Positions 25,575 to 33,525 of a stretch of DNA of 64,000 nucleotides are shown here, piece by piece. The position numbers were made by a program, and so were the translations under genes. The notes below the pieces were generated by a model. The model had not been told where the DNA came from, made no database searches, and saw only the letters and a program-made list of their open reading frames with translations. Origin of the DNA: an uncultured Chitinophagaceae bacterium (GTDB lineage Bacteria > Bacteroidota > Bacteroidia > Chitinophagales > Chitinophagaceae); assembly GCA_937958995.1 (NCBI GenBank), contig CALGAP010000009.1, positions 1-64,000 of the forward strand, in the 5' to 3' direction. Each line of letters opens with the position of its first letter. The first letter of the stretch is position 1.

Positions 25575-27017
25575 GTGAAGGGGAAATACAATCTCGGAGT
25601 CATCGTGTTACTGGCTTGCAGCACGTTTGCTGCGGCGCAGAACTATAACGCTATTCATGGAAGCAATTACGCCGGCAGCCTGGGTGTGGGAAACAACCCT
25701 GCTTCTATACTGAACACACCGTATCCATGGGATATTACTGTATTGGGGGTGCAGGAAAAACATACGACCAATGCGGTCACTATTTTCAAGTATTCTTTGC
25801 TTTCTTCTCCTGCAAATTCTGAATACCTGTTCACCGGCGGCGACTATGCACGGTATGTGCGGCAACAATTCAATGTGAATTTGCTGAATGCCCGCTTTGC
25901 TTTGAACAGGCAGTCGGCCATTGCCTTTGGTGTAAATATCAGGGCTTATACCGGGTTGAAGACAAGCGCCTACAACTTCATCGATACACTGCACGGTGTA
26001 CGCGATTTTTTTAACCTGGGCAATGAAAACAGACCGCACAGTGGTGATATGACCAGTAGTAGTTGGGCCGAATTGTACGGCACTTACAGTCGCACTTTGT
26101 GGGACAGGGTGACTACCAGGTTGAATGCCGGTGTTACATTAAAAGTGTCCCGCGGACTGGCGGGCGCCCACGCAGCCGTGAGCGATGTGCGCGCTACCAG
26201 GAAAGTGCATGATAATGAGCAATACTTCGAATTTCAAAACGCCAATGCGCGCTATGGCTATTCGCACAATTTTGATAAATGGAATAATGACCGCAGCACT
26301 TCGCAAAACCTGCGCGATTTTCTGGCCTATACCAGCGGCGGCATGACGCTGGATTTTGGTGTAGAATATTTGATTAAGTCGGGCGATATGCCCGCCTGGG
26401 ATGAAGACAATTATTATGATTACGAGTGGAAAATTGGCCTGTCGCTGCTGGATATTGGTTTTAACCAATACAAGTATGGACAGTACAGCCGGCAGGTGAA
26501 TGGCGTGCGGCCGGCCATGGCCGACAGCCTGGTGGATGAACGAATGAATGGTATCAGCGGTTTCGAAGGTTTCACGGACAGTCTTGCAAGCATGGTGAAT
26601 GTGAGCCGAAGATTGCAGGGTGATTTCAACATCATCAATCCTGCGCGCATGGTCATCAATGTTGACCGCTACTTATTCGACGCGTTTTATATCAATGCCG
26701 ATCTTACCGTCAATCTGTCTTCTGTTGCAGGCAACCGCCTGCGGGTACGCGAAACCAATTTGTTGACCATTACTCCCCGCTGGGAGACGCGCATATTTGG
26801 TGTGTATATGCCTTTGATGGTAAATACCGAAGGGCGGCTGTGGGTGGGCGGCGCATTTAAAGCCGGACCTTTGTTATTGGGTATTCACAACTGGGCCAAT
26901 GTCTTCTCCAAAACAAAAATGCAGCACGGTGGTGGCTACCTGGCGCTCGTGATCAGGCCCTGGAAGAAAACGGTTACTGACAGGGTGGATAAGCGATATG
27001 ATTGCCCGTCGCAATAA
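25575..27017 (+). CDS. DUF5723-type outer-membrane protein
   Basis: The 480-residue protein uses a GTG that directly follows the TAA of the oxidoreductase, so it belongs to the operon. It has a signal peptide (to about residue 22, STFAAAQN) and then long beta-rich sequence with barrel-like strands, ending in a basic tail. The pattern GDYARYVRQQFNVNLLNARFAL and SAIAFGVNIRAYTGLKT matches my memory of Bacteroidota proteins labelled DUF5723. Function is unknown. Its place at the end of a lipid-type biosynthetic operon would suit transport or placement of the product at the outer membrane, which is inference only. Confidence 0.7.
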   Translation: MKGKYNLGVIVLLACSTFAAAQNYNAIHGSNYAGSLGVGNNPASILNTPYPWDITVLGVQEKHTTNAVTIFKYSLLSSPANSEYLFTGGDYARYVRQQFNVNLLNARFALNRQSAIAFGVNIRAYTGLKTSAYNFIDTLHGVRDFFNLGNENRPHSGDMTSSSWAELYGTYSRTLWDRVTTRLNAGVTLKVSRGLAGAHAAVSDVRATRKVHDNEQYFEFQNANARYGYSHNFDKWNNDRSTSQNLRDFLAYTSGGMTLDFGVEYLIKSGDMPAWDEDNYYDYEWKIGLSLLDIGFNQYKYGQYSRQVNGVRPAMADSLVDERMNGISGFEGFTDSLASMVNVSRRLQGDFNIINPARMVINVDRYLFDAFYINADLTVNLSSVAGNRLRVRETNLLTITPRWETRIFGVYMPLMVNTEGRLWVGGAFKAGPLLLGIHNWANVFSKTKMQHGGGYLALVIRPWKKTVTDRVDKRYDCPSQ

Positions 27018-27105
27018 TTGTTAAACAGATTTTTTTTTCCCGCGGTTTAAAGGTCTTCATAGCCCATACTCTTCAGTTTAGTTGGGGAATAAACATTCAG
27101 AAAGT

Positions 27106-27136
27106 TTTGAAAATTCAGAAAGCCCCTGTAGTTTTG
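27106..27136 (+). promoter_or_regulatory. Promoter of the MarR-type regulator
   Basis: TTTG (27106-27109), exactly 19 bases, then TAGTTTTG (27129-27136); start codon 19 bases on. Confidence 0.75.
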
Positions 27137-27155
27137 GCTCATACAAGAGCCTACC

Positions 27156-27662
27156 ATGAAACTTGCAGACGCCAAACAACAATTCATTTCTTCGTGGGGG
27201 GTATTTGCCACCCAATGGGGCATTAACCGCACCATGGCGCAGATACATGCTTTACTGATGGTAAGTCCCGATCCGCTCAGCCAGGACGATGTCATGGCCG
27301 AGCTCAACATCAGTCGCGGTAATGCCAACATGAACATCCGCGAACTGATAGACTGGGGCCTGGTGGAAAGGGTGCTGGTACCCGGCGAACGTCGCGAATA
27401 TTTCACCGCCGAAAAAGATATCTACAAAGTTGCGATGCAGGTAGCTAAGGAAAGGAAAAAGCGCGAGCTGGATCCCATGCTGAAACTGCTTTCGCAACTC
27501 GAAGACGTTGAGGGTGATAAAAAAGACAAGCACGTAAAACAATTCATCGACACCATCACCGGCATCAGGCGTTTCGGCACCCAGGCCGAAAAAATGCTCG
27601 ACGTAATGATCAAAGCCGATGAGAATTGGTTTACGAGCAATTTGTTGAAGTTGTTCAGGTGA
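27156..27662 (+). CDS. GbsR/MarR-type transcriptional regulator
   Basis: The 168-residue protein has a winged-helix domain (about 30-95) with LSQDDVMAELNISRGNANMNIRELIDWGLVERV-type sequence, recognition part SRGNANMNIREL, and a wing ending GERREYFTAEKD. A helical C-terminal part likely makes the dimer. GbsR-type regulators respond to small molecules or osmotic conditions. It has its own promoter, so it need not belong to the polyketide operon just upstream, although it could regulate it. Confidence 0.82.
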   Translation: MKLADAKQQFISSWGVFATQWGINRTMAQIHALLMVSPDPLSQDDVMAELNISRGNANMNIRELIDWGLVERVLVPGERREYFTAEKDIYKVAMQVAKERKKRELDPMLKLLSQLEDVEGDKKDKHVKQFIDTITGIRRFGTQAEKMLDVMIKADENWFTSNLLKLFR

Positions 27663-27826
27663 GTGTACGAGCGTTGGGCGGTGCCCACGAAATTATTAAG
27701 GTCGGGTTTTAGATTCAGGTATGAAACCATTGATGAAGCGCTGCATGAGATTGTAAATAGTTCTCCGAGAAAGGCATACCATTTATTTTAAAACTATTCC
27801 ATCGCCAAACTTGTTAGTTTTAACGT

Positions 27827-28198
27827 ATGGATGTAAACAAAAAGAAAACACTGGTGCTGGGCGCCTCCGGCAATCCAAGCAGGTATAGTTATCTTGCTAT
27901 AAACAGGTTGCGCAGTCACGATCATCCCGTGGTAGCCATTGGGCGCAGGAAGCAAAAAGTGTTTGATGTGGATGTTGACACCGAACAAAGACCTTTTGAA
28001 AATATAGATACTGTTACCCTTTATCTCAACCCGCAAAACCAGCGCCAGTATTACGATTATATTCTTTCTCTTCATCCCAAAAGGATCATCTTCAACCCCG
28101 GCACGGAAAACGAGGAACTGGCTCGTATGGCTCATGAAAAAGGCATCGAAACAGTGGAAGGATGCACCCTGGTGATGCTGAGTACGGGACTCTACTAA
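27827..28198 (+). CDS. CoA-binding domain protein
   Basis: The 123-residue protein is a single Rossmann domain with the nucleotide loop VLGASGNPSRYSYLA near the N-terminus and a GTENEELARMAHEKGIE segment, followed by a conserved-type EGCTLVM end. This is the pattern of small YccU-like CoA-binding proteins. Ligand binding is inferred from the family; no physiological role is known. It stands alone between the MarR gene and the secreted-protein operon. Confidence 0.8.
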   Translation: MDVNKKKTLVLGASGNPSRYSYLAINRLRSHDHPVVAIGRRKQKVFDVDVDTEQRPFENIDTVTLYLNPQNQRQYYDYILSLHPKRIIFNPGTENEELARMAHEKGIETVEGCTLVMLSTGLY

Positions 28199-28269
28199 AG
28201 TAAGTTTCCCATTATCGATAAGGGGAATTACTAATTCGTTTAATGTCTTTTTATTTAATTGATTGACAG

Positions 28270-28285
28270 TAGACAATTTTGTCTA
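28270..28285. promoter_or_regulatory. Inverted repeat TAGACAA-TT-TTGTCTA
   Basis: Perfect seven-base arms with a two-base centre, about 50 bases upstream of the presumed transcription start of the secreted-metzincin operon. Suits a dimeric activator or repressor. Confidence 0.5.
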
Positions 28286-28307
28286 TCTCCACAAAATATC
28301 AACCCTG

Positions 28308-28315
28308 TATTTTCG
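28308..28315 (+). promoter_or_regulatory. -7 element of the secreted-metzincin operon
   Basis: TATTTTCG, one mismatch from TAnnTTTG. No TTTG at the usual distance upstream, which would suit activator dependence. Transcription would start near 28322. Confidence 0.4.
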
Positions 28316-28321
28316 TTTTTA

Positions 28322-28439
28322 GAATAAGTTGATCGCTTATCCTATTCCCTGATTTTTGTTGACCGTACCCTTTGCCCGAAGGCCGTTGAGCTGGGGGCGA
28401 ACCCAATGATCCAATTCCAAACGTTTAACCTGACGTAAG
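28322..28439 (+). ncRNA. Structured 5' leader, possible riboswitch
   Basis: Seen: hairpins GCC-CGAA-GGC (28374-28383) and TGGG-GGCGAA-CCCA (28392-28405); ATAAG (28324-28328) can pair with CTTAT (28336-28340), and CTTA there can instead pair with TAAG (28436-28439) right before the ATG. Several strings resemble parts of the ydaO (c-di-AMP) riboswitch: GATCGCTTAT at the 5' end, GAGCTGGGGGCGAACCCAAT in the middle and TTTAACCTGACGTAAG at the 3' end. The leader (118 bases) is shorter than typical ydaO and the elements are not all in the usual order, so the class is a guess. Confidence 0.35.
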
Positions 28440-28901
28440 ATGAAAAACCTTTACGCAACAGGGTTCTTAGTGGTATGTCTGCTTGGTTCAACAATCGCAT
28501 TTGCACAGGACCCTGACCCTCTTATCAAACAACATATTCCCGACAAGCCCCTGCTGTTTGCAGCCTTGCCCGAGAAATTTGAATGTTCACTGGCCGAACT
28601 GGAAAAAGCATCAACCTCCCGCGCTAACGACAAGATCTCGTTTCAATTTGGGAAATTCGTTTTCACTGGCGAAATAATCACCCGGGTACAGCGGTCAGAA
28701 AATGTTGAGAGCATCAACATCCGCTCCACCAACTATCCCGGCGCGCTGTTTAATATTTCCATCTTTACAGAGGCCGACAATACCAAGACAATAAGGGGCC
28801 GGATAATTCACCCCCAATCCGGCGATGTACTGATTCTCGAACAAGAGAACAACAAGTACTTCCTGCGTAAGCAGCCTCAAAAATTTTTTATGACCGAATA
28901 A
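28440..28901 (+). CDS. Small secreted protein upstream of the metzincin
   Basis: The 153-residue protein has a signal peptide (residues 1-23, ending IAFAQ). The mature part has two parts: a short linker with Pro/Leu-rich sequence and a beta-rich domain with alternating strands (KISFQFGKFVFTGEIITRV...GALFNISIFTEA...TIRGRIIHP...DVLILEQENNKYFLRK; shown as separate strands). I do not recognise a family. The metzincin gene follows after 57 bases on the same strand, so a role as its inhibitor, propeptide-like partner or substrate is possible but only inferred. Confidence 0.7.
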   Translation: MKNLYATGFLVVCLLGSTIAFAQDPDPLIKQHIPDKPLLFAALPEKFECSLAELEKASTSRANDKISFQFGKFVFTGEIITRVQRSENVESINIRSTNYPGALFNISIFTEADNTKTIRGRIIHPQSGDVLILEQENNKYFLRKQPQKFFMTE

Positions 28902-28958
28902 AGTGATTGTCCTGTGAAGCCGAAAGCTCTTAACCCCCAAACCCGCCTGGTCTGTCTC

Positions 28959-30542
28959 ATGAAAGCTACTTTATCCGTACTCTATTTTTTCTTTTTTGCG
29001 ACGGGCTTAATGGCGCAGGTACCGAAATTGAATAGTTACCCCACGGCCCGCGCCACCATATACCTCGATTTCGATGGCCAATATGTAAATGGCAGCGTGT
29101 GGAACTGGGCTGGTCCCATCAATGCGCAGCCCGCCGCCCTTACACCCGCGCAGATCGCGGAGATTCATGAACGCGTGGCGGAAGACTACCGCATTTTCAA
29201 CCTTAATATTACTACCGACTCAACAGTGTATTTTGCCGCTCCGCTCAAACAGCGTATGCGCGTAATAGTTACACCTACTTACGAATGGTATGCGCCCGCG
29301 GGTGGTGTATCTTTCGTGGGCTCATTTACCTGGGGCGATGAAACGCCTGCCTGGGTGTTCAGCGGACTGTTGGGAAATAGTGTGAAGAAAGTGGCGGAAG
29401 CCATTTCGCATGAAGCTGGTCATACCCTCGGGCTGCAACACCAAAGTTCTTACGATGCCAATTGCGTGAAGACAGCTGAATATGCCGCAGGGCAGGGCAC
29501 CGGCGAAATCAGCTGGGCGCCGATTATGGGTGTGGGCTATAGCCGCAATCTCACCACCTGGCACTACGGCGCCAACACCATCGGTTGCGATGTGTTGCAG
29601 GATGATATCAGCATCATAGCCGGCAGCGCCAATAATTTCGGTTTGCGCAGCGATGATCACAGCGATACGCATATTGACGCCACGCCGGTGACCATGAGCA
29701 GCTATGATTTTTCAGTTGAAGGATTGATCAATACCGCGGAGGACAAAGACGTATTTCGTTTTACCATAACCAGTCCCACCAATTTCCGCCTTAATGCCGT
29801 GCCCAAACATGTGGGCAGCAATAACGATGGTGCGAACGTTGATATCAAAGTGAGCCTGCTGAACTCTTTTGCTGATACTATAGGAAGATACAATCCGCTG
29901 AACCTGCTGAATGCGGGCGTTGACAGTAATATCAACGCCGGCACTTACTACCTGGTGGTGGAAGGTGTGGGCAATCCCAACCTGGCCGACTATGGCAGCG
30001 TGGGATATTACTCATTGAGCGGCACGCTGGGTAATATTTTGCCGGTTCGCCATATCAACCTGAATGGAACAGTAAGGGAAAATGCACACGAACTCAACTG
30101 GAGCTATTCGGCTGATGAACCCGTGCAGCGCGTGGAAGTTGAATATTCAAAAGATGGAAAACAGTTCAGCACCATTGCTGTATTACCGTCCGAGGCCACT
30201 GAATTTTCGTGGAAGCCGCTGGATTATGGAACGGTATATTACCGCGTACGCGTGGTAACCGTGGCCGATGAAAGAGCTTACTATTCAAAGACTATCTCCA
30301 TACAAGACACGAAGAACAAGCCCGTGAAAGTGCTGAGCAATATCATCAGCGAGGAGATCAATGTATATGCCGGAAAAGACTATGCGTACCAGTTACTGGA
30401 TGAAAGCGGCCGCTTGTTGCAACAGGGCCGGTTAACGCCGGGCAATAACCGGATTGGCGGTCTGCAGGCGCGTAAAGGCTTGTTAATTCTTCGCGTTGCG
30501 GGTAACAATGAGCAGTTTACCTTCCGCTTAATAAAACCGTAG
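28959..30542 (+). CDS. Secreted metzincin-type zinc protease with T9SS tail
   Basis: The ATG at 28959 gives 527 residues starting with a signal peptide (MKATLSVLYFFFFATGLMAQ); a GTG 15 codons upstream is less likely. The zinc site HEAGHTLGLQH (151-161) is the metzincin HExxHxxGxxH, with a Met-turn candidate MGVGY at 190. A pre-peptidase C-terminal (PPC) type domain follows (about 228-345, AEDKDVFRF...GTYYLVVEGVG), then a FN3-like segment and a C-terminal region resembling a type IX secretion tail (about 450-527). It is probably exported to the surface by type IX secretion and degrades protein outside the cell. Confidence 0.8.
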   Translation: MKATLSVLYFFFFATGLMAQVPKLNSYPTARATIYLDFDGQYVNGSVWNWAGPINAQPAALTPAQIAEIHERVAEDYRIFNLNITTDSTVYFAAPLKQRMRVIVTPTYEWYAPAGGVSFVGSFTWGDETPAWVFSGLLGNSVKKVAEAISHEAGHTLGLQHQSSYDANCVKTAEYAAGQGTGEISWAPIMGVGYSRNLTTWHYGANTIGCDVLQDDISIIAGSANNFGLRSDDHSDTHIDATPVTMSSYDFSVEGLINTAEDKDVFRFTITSPTNFRLNAVPKHVGSNNDGANVDIKVSLLNSFADTIGRYNPLNLLNAGVDSNINAGTYYLVVEGVGNPNLADYGSVGYYSLSGTLGNILPVRHINLNGTVRENAHELNWSYSADEPVQRVEVEYSKDGKQFSTIAVLPSEATEFSWKPLDYGTVYYRVRVVTVADERAYYSKTISIQDTKNKPVKVLSNIISEEINVYAGKDYAYQLLDESGRLLQQGRLTPGNNRIGGLQARKGLLILRVAGNNEQFTFRLIKP

Positions 30543-30553
30543 CGAGCGTATCA

Positions 30554-30585
30554 TTTGGTGAACAGGACGGTTTTCGGTAAATTCG
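30554..30585 (+). promoter_or_regulatory. Promoter of the YkuK-like gene
   Basis: TTTG (30554-30557), 20 bases, then TAAATTCG (30578-30585), one mismatch from consensus. Confidence 0.5.
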
Positions 30586-30601
30586 AAAAACCCAATTCAC
30601 T

Positions 30602-31075
30602 ATGATCTGGAGAAAATTTAATGGCGACCCGATTGATTTGCCCATCATGGAAGCTGTTGAAAGTGCTATCAAACGTGAGACCGACAAAGGTTTCAAACTG
30701 AAAGTTTGCATTGGCACTGACTCACAGGTTAAGGGTTCCGAAACTGAATTTGCCACCGTTATTGTTTTCCTGCGTGAAGGACATGGAGGTTTCATGTTCA
30801 TTCACAACGAGAAAACAAAACAGCAGTACAGTATCAAGGAACGCATGCTGGTAGAAGTAGCGAAGAGTATTGAGATCGCGTATGAGCTTTGTCCATTGTT
30901 CAACCGCTACGATGTGGACATGGAAGTTCATGCAGACATCAATACCAACCCGCATTTCAAAAGCAATGATGCGCTTAAGGAAGCGATGGGCTATATTCTT
31001 GGGATGGGTTTTGCCTTCAAGGCCAAACCTGAAGCCTTTGCCAGCAGTAGCTGCGCCAATAAGGTAGTCAACTGA
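30602..31075 (+). CDS. YkuK-like protein (DUF458, RNase H-like fold)
   Basis: The 157-residue protein matches the YkuK pattern: KVCIGTDSQVKGSETEFATVIVFL at the first strands with an Asp in GTDSQ, a later DMEVHADINTNP strand and the C-terminal GMGFAFKAKPEAFASSSCANKVV. The family is thought to have an RNase H-like fold, with Asp residues on the strands; its function is not established. It is flanked by its own promoter and a terminator. Confidence 0.85.
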   Translation: MIWRKFNGDPIDLPIMEAVESAIKRETDKGFKLKVCIGTDSQVKGSETEFATVIVFLREGHGGFMFIHNEKTKQQYSIKERMLVEVAKSIEIAYELCPLFNRYDVDMEVHADINTNPHFKSNDALKEAMGYILGMGFAFKAKPEAFASSSCANKVVN

Positions 31076-31078
31076 TTG

Positions 31079-31107
31079 ACCCTCTCCATCGCGACGAGGG
31101 TTTTTTT
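31079..31107 (+). terminator. Terminator of the YkuK-like gene
   Basis: Stem ACCCTC (31079-31084) and GAGGGT (31096-31101) followed by seven T. Confidence 0.8.
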
Positions 31108-31188
31108 ATGCCCGGCTGCAACTCACTTGCAGTCGAAAGGACTTGCTTCCGCATGGTGAAAAGAGTCTGCTTTGCGGAGAAAGGGGGC

Positions 31189-31803
31189 TCACTCACTCTG
31201 TTCCTTGTTCATGTCGCTGATTGCTTCCAGTATTTGTTTTCTTCCGAGTTTTTTCACCGCGCTGGTAACAAAATGTTGTGGCAGGAATTGCCAGGTCTTG
31301 CGCATGGTATCGAGAAACGCTTTCACATTCCTGCTCACTTCTTTTTGTGTTTCTTTATCAGCTTTTGTAAATACGAGGCTGAATGGTACCTGCCATTCTC
31401 CCAACTGGTTCACGAATTCAAGATCTATTTTTTGTGGTGAAAGCCGGCTGTCGATCAGCACGAATACGTTTACCAGGTTTTCGCGCTTGCGCAGGTAATC
31501 TTCAATCATCTTCATCCACTGCTTGCGTTGCGACTGCGATACTTTGGCAAAACCATATCCCGGTAGGTCCACCAGGTACCACGAATCACCATCGGTGTTC
31601 TCCACCAGGAAATGATTGATCAGTTGCGTCTTTCCCGGCGTGGCCGACGTTTTGGCCAGCTTATGATTATTCGCAATCATATTGATCAGCGAAGATTTCC
31701 CCACATTACTCCTCCCGATGAATGCATACTCAGGCCTGTCGGGCTTCGGACATTTTGTATAATCCGGACTGCTGATCAGATATTTTGCTGTCTTTATGAT
31801 CAT
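31189..31803 (-). CDS. engB: Ribosome biogenesis GTPase EngB/YsxC
   Basis: The ATG at 31803 gives 204 residues (MIIKTAKYLISSPDYTKCP), the normal family length; a longer frame upstream translates repetitive DNA. GTPase motifs are G1 GRSNVGKS, G2-type SATPGKTQ, G3 DLPGYG and G4 FTKAD. EngB is an essential GTPase that helps assemble the large ribosomal subunit. The DNA just upstream of the ATG is a degenerate A/C-rich repeat (on the coding strand), unlike normal leader sequence. The gene is divergent from menG. Confidence 0.93.
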   Translation of the reverse strand: MIIKTAKYLISSPDYTKCPKPDRPEYAFIGRSNVGKSSLINMIANNHKLAKTSATPGKTQLINHFLVENTDGDSWYLVDLPGYGFAKVSQSQRKQWMKMIEDYLRKRENLVNVFVLIDSRLSPQKIDLEFVNQLGEWQVPFSLVFTKADKETQKEVSRNVKAFLDTMRKTWQFLPQHFVTSAVKKLGRKQILEAISDMNKEQSE

Positions 31804-32037
31804 CGGCGGGCGATTCGCGTTTCGGGTTGTGGGTGTCGTGTGTCGAGCGTCGTTGCAGTTGCCCGATGACGAGTGTCGGGTGTTGTGTGCCGGGTTTTCC
31901 ATAACGAGACTTTCTTCACGAATCGCAAATGTAGCCATTCTGTTAGCAGTTTCAACCCTGCATCCTGCACGCGCAACTCACCCGACATCCGTTACCAACA
32001 TCAAACCTCAAACCCCAAACCCCTAACTTTGCCCTCC
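31804..32037. repeat. Degenerate GT/AC-rich repeat region between engB and menG
   Basis: Runs of GTGTCG/GGGTGT-like text at 31818-31905 and of AAACC-like text at 31999-32022. GTGTCGGGTG near 31874 and CACCCGACAT near 31978 form an imperfect inverted repeat. No gene is seen apart from the promoters. Confidence 0.5.
32024..32031 (+). promoter_or_regulatory. -7 element of menG
   Basis: TAACTTTG, perfect TAnnTTTG, only six bases before the ATG, so the transcript is nearly leaderless. Confidence 0.55.
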
Positions 32038-32790
32038 ATGTCGAAATATTCTCACGATACGATTGTGCCTTTTAAGGATTCTGACAAGAGCAAGAAGGAG
32101 CAGGTGGCTGGTATGTTTGACCAGATTGCGGGGCGTTATGATTTCCTGAATCATTTTTTGTCGGGTGGCATAGACAGGTCATGGCGTAAAAAGGCGGTGA
32201 AAGAACTGGAAGAAATAAAGCCAAAGCTGGTGTTAGATGTTGCAACAGGCACCGCCGATGTGGCTATCATGACGTATAAATTAATCAAGCCTGAAAAGAT
32301 AATTGGCATAGATATTTCGGAAGGGATGCTTGCCCTTGGGAAAGAAAAGGTGAATAAGCAATTGCTAAATAAGCACATAGAGTTGTTAAAGGGCGACAGC
32401 GAAGCAATAAACTTTCCCACTAATACGTTTGATGGCATTACCGTGGCTTTTGGCGTGCGGAATTTCGAAAACCTCGAGAAAGGACTGGCAGAGATGTTCA
32501 GGGTATTAAAGCCCGGTGGAAAAGTAGTGATATTGGAATTTTCGAAACCTAAAAAGCTCTGGTTCAAAAAGTTATATAATTTGTATCTGAATGTGATAGC
32601 CCCCCGCGCCGGGCAATGGCTATCCAAAAACAGAGACGCTTATCAATACTTAAACCAATCAGTAAAAGCATTTCCCGAAGGCGAAACATTTCTACACATT
32701 TTAGAACAAGTCGGATTTACTGAAACCAAATTAAAACGGCTGAGTTTAGGCATATGTACAATTTATTGTGGAAGAAAAAGAGCCAGTTGA
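32038..32790 (+). CDS. ubiE: Demethylmenaquinone methyltransferase
   Basis: The ATG at 32038 gives 250 residues starting MSKYSHDTIVPFKDSDKSKK; the frame upstream is repetitive and ignored. Motifs of the UbiE/MenG family are MFDQIAGRYDFLNHFLSGG (about 26-44), SAM motif I LDVATGTADVA, and GVRNFENLEKGLAEMFRVLKPGG in the middle. The enzyme adds the ring methyl in the last step of menaquinone synthesis. The next gene overlaps its 3' end by 37 bases, so the pair is co-transcribed; this menG-porT order is typical of Bacteroidota. Confidence 0.93.
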   Translation: MSKYSHDTIVPFKDSDKSKKEQVAGMFDQIAGRYDFLNHFLSGGIDRSWRKKAVKELEEIKPKLVLDVATGTADVAIMTYKLIKPEKIIGIDISEGMLALGKEKVNKQLLNKHIELLKGDSEAINFPTNTFDGITVAFGVRNFENLEKGLAEMFRVLKPGGKVVILEFSKPKKLWFKKLYNLYLNVIAPRAGQWLSKNRDAYQYLNQSVKAFPEGETFLHILEQVGFTETKLKRLSLGICTIYCGRKRAS

Positions 32791-33500
32791 TACGATTGGT
32801 TACGGCGGTGATACTGTTGATAGCGTCACACCAGGGTTTTGCGCAATTCAGGGAAATAAATCTCCCCAATCATGATGATAAAAAATACTATCTCGGCATC
32901 GGGCTGGTATATAATAATTCACGCTTGAACATCAGTCACCACCCGTATTTCATGGGGCAGGATAGTGTGATGGTGGTGGAACCCGAAAACACGGGCGGTT
33001 TTGGCCTGGCCGGTATGCATACCTATCGTATTTCGCCGCGATTTGAACTGCGTGCGATTTTTCCGCAATTGCTATTTTCTTACAAGAATCTCACTTATCA
33101 CCTTAAATATCCTGATCCCAGCAAAGAGGAGCAGTCTGTTGCCACCAAGCGCATTGAATCTATTTTGCTGGGACTTCCCATTCATTTGAAATTCCGATCA
33201 GACCGCATCAATAATTTCCGCGTGTACATGTTTGGCGGCGTGAAGTTCGAGTATGACCTCGCTTCAAATTCTACTGCTCGCCGGGCTGAAGACCTGGTGA
33301 AGCTGACCAAATTTGATTATGGCGTGGAAGCGGGTATTGGATTCAATTTTTATTTCCCCGTATTTATTCTCTCGCCGGAACTGAAGATCAGCAATGGTCT
33401 TTCGAATATTCATTCGCGCGATGTGAATCTTAAGTACTCCAATGTGATCGACAAGCTGAATTCGCGCATGATCGTGTTTTCGCTGATATTTGAAGGGTAG
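32754..33500 (+). CDS. porT: PorT-like outer-membrane protein of type IX secretion
   Basis: The 248-residue protein has a signal peptide (to about residue 31, IASHQGFAQ) and an eight-strand-type barrel pattern, with a conserved-looking start KKYYLGIGLVYNNSRLNISH and end RMIVFSLIFEG. Size, barrel and position directly after menG match PorT/SprT, an outer-membrane component needed for type IX secretion and gliding. The start overlaps menG by 37 bases. Secreted proteins with type IX tails at 28959, 36961, 41148 and 51322 show that the system is in use. Without alignment another PorT-family barrel remains possible. Confidence 0.75.
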   Translation: MYNLLWKKKSQLIRLVTAVILLIASHQGFAQFREINLPNHDDKKYYLGIGLVYNNSRLNISHHPYFMGQDSVMVVEPENTGGFGLAGMHTYRISPRFELRAIFPQLLFSYKNLTYHLKYPDPSKEEQSVATKRIESILLGLPIHLKFRSDRINNFRVYMFGGVKFEYDLASNSTARRAEDLVKLTKFDYGVEAGIGFNFYFPVFILSPELKISNGLSNIHSRDVNLKYSNVIDKLNSRMIVFSLIFEG

Positions 33501-33525
33501 AATTCCTGTATGATGGCACTCTCTC

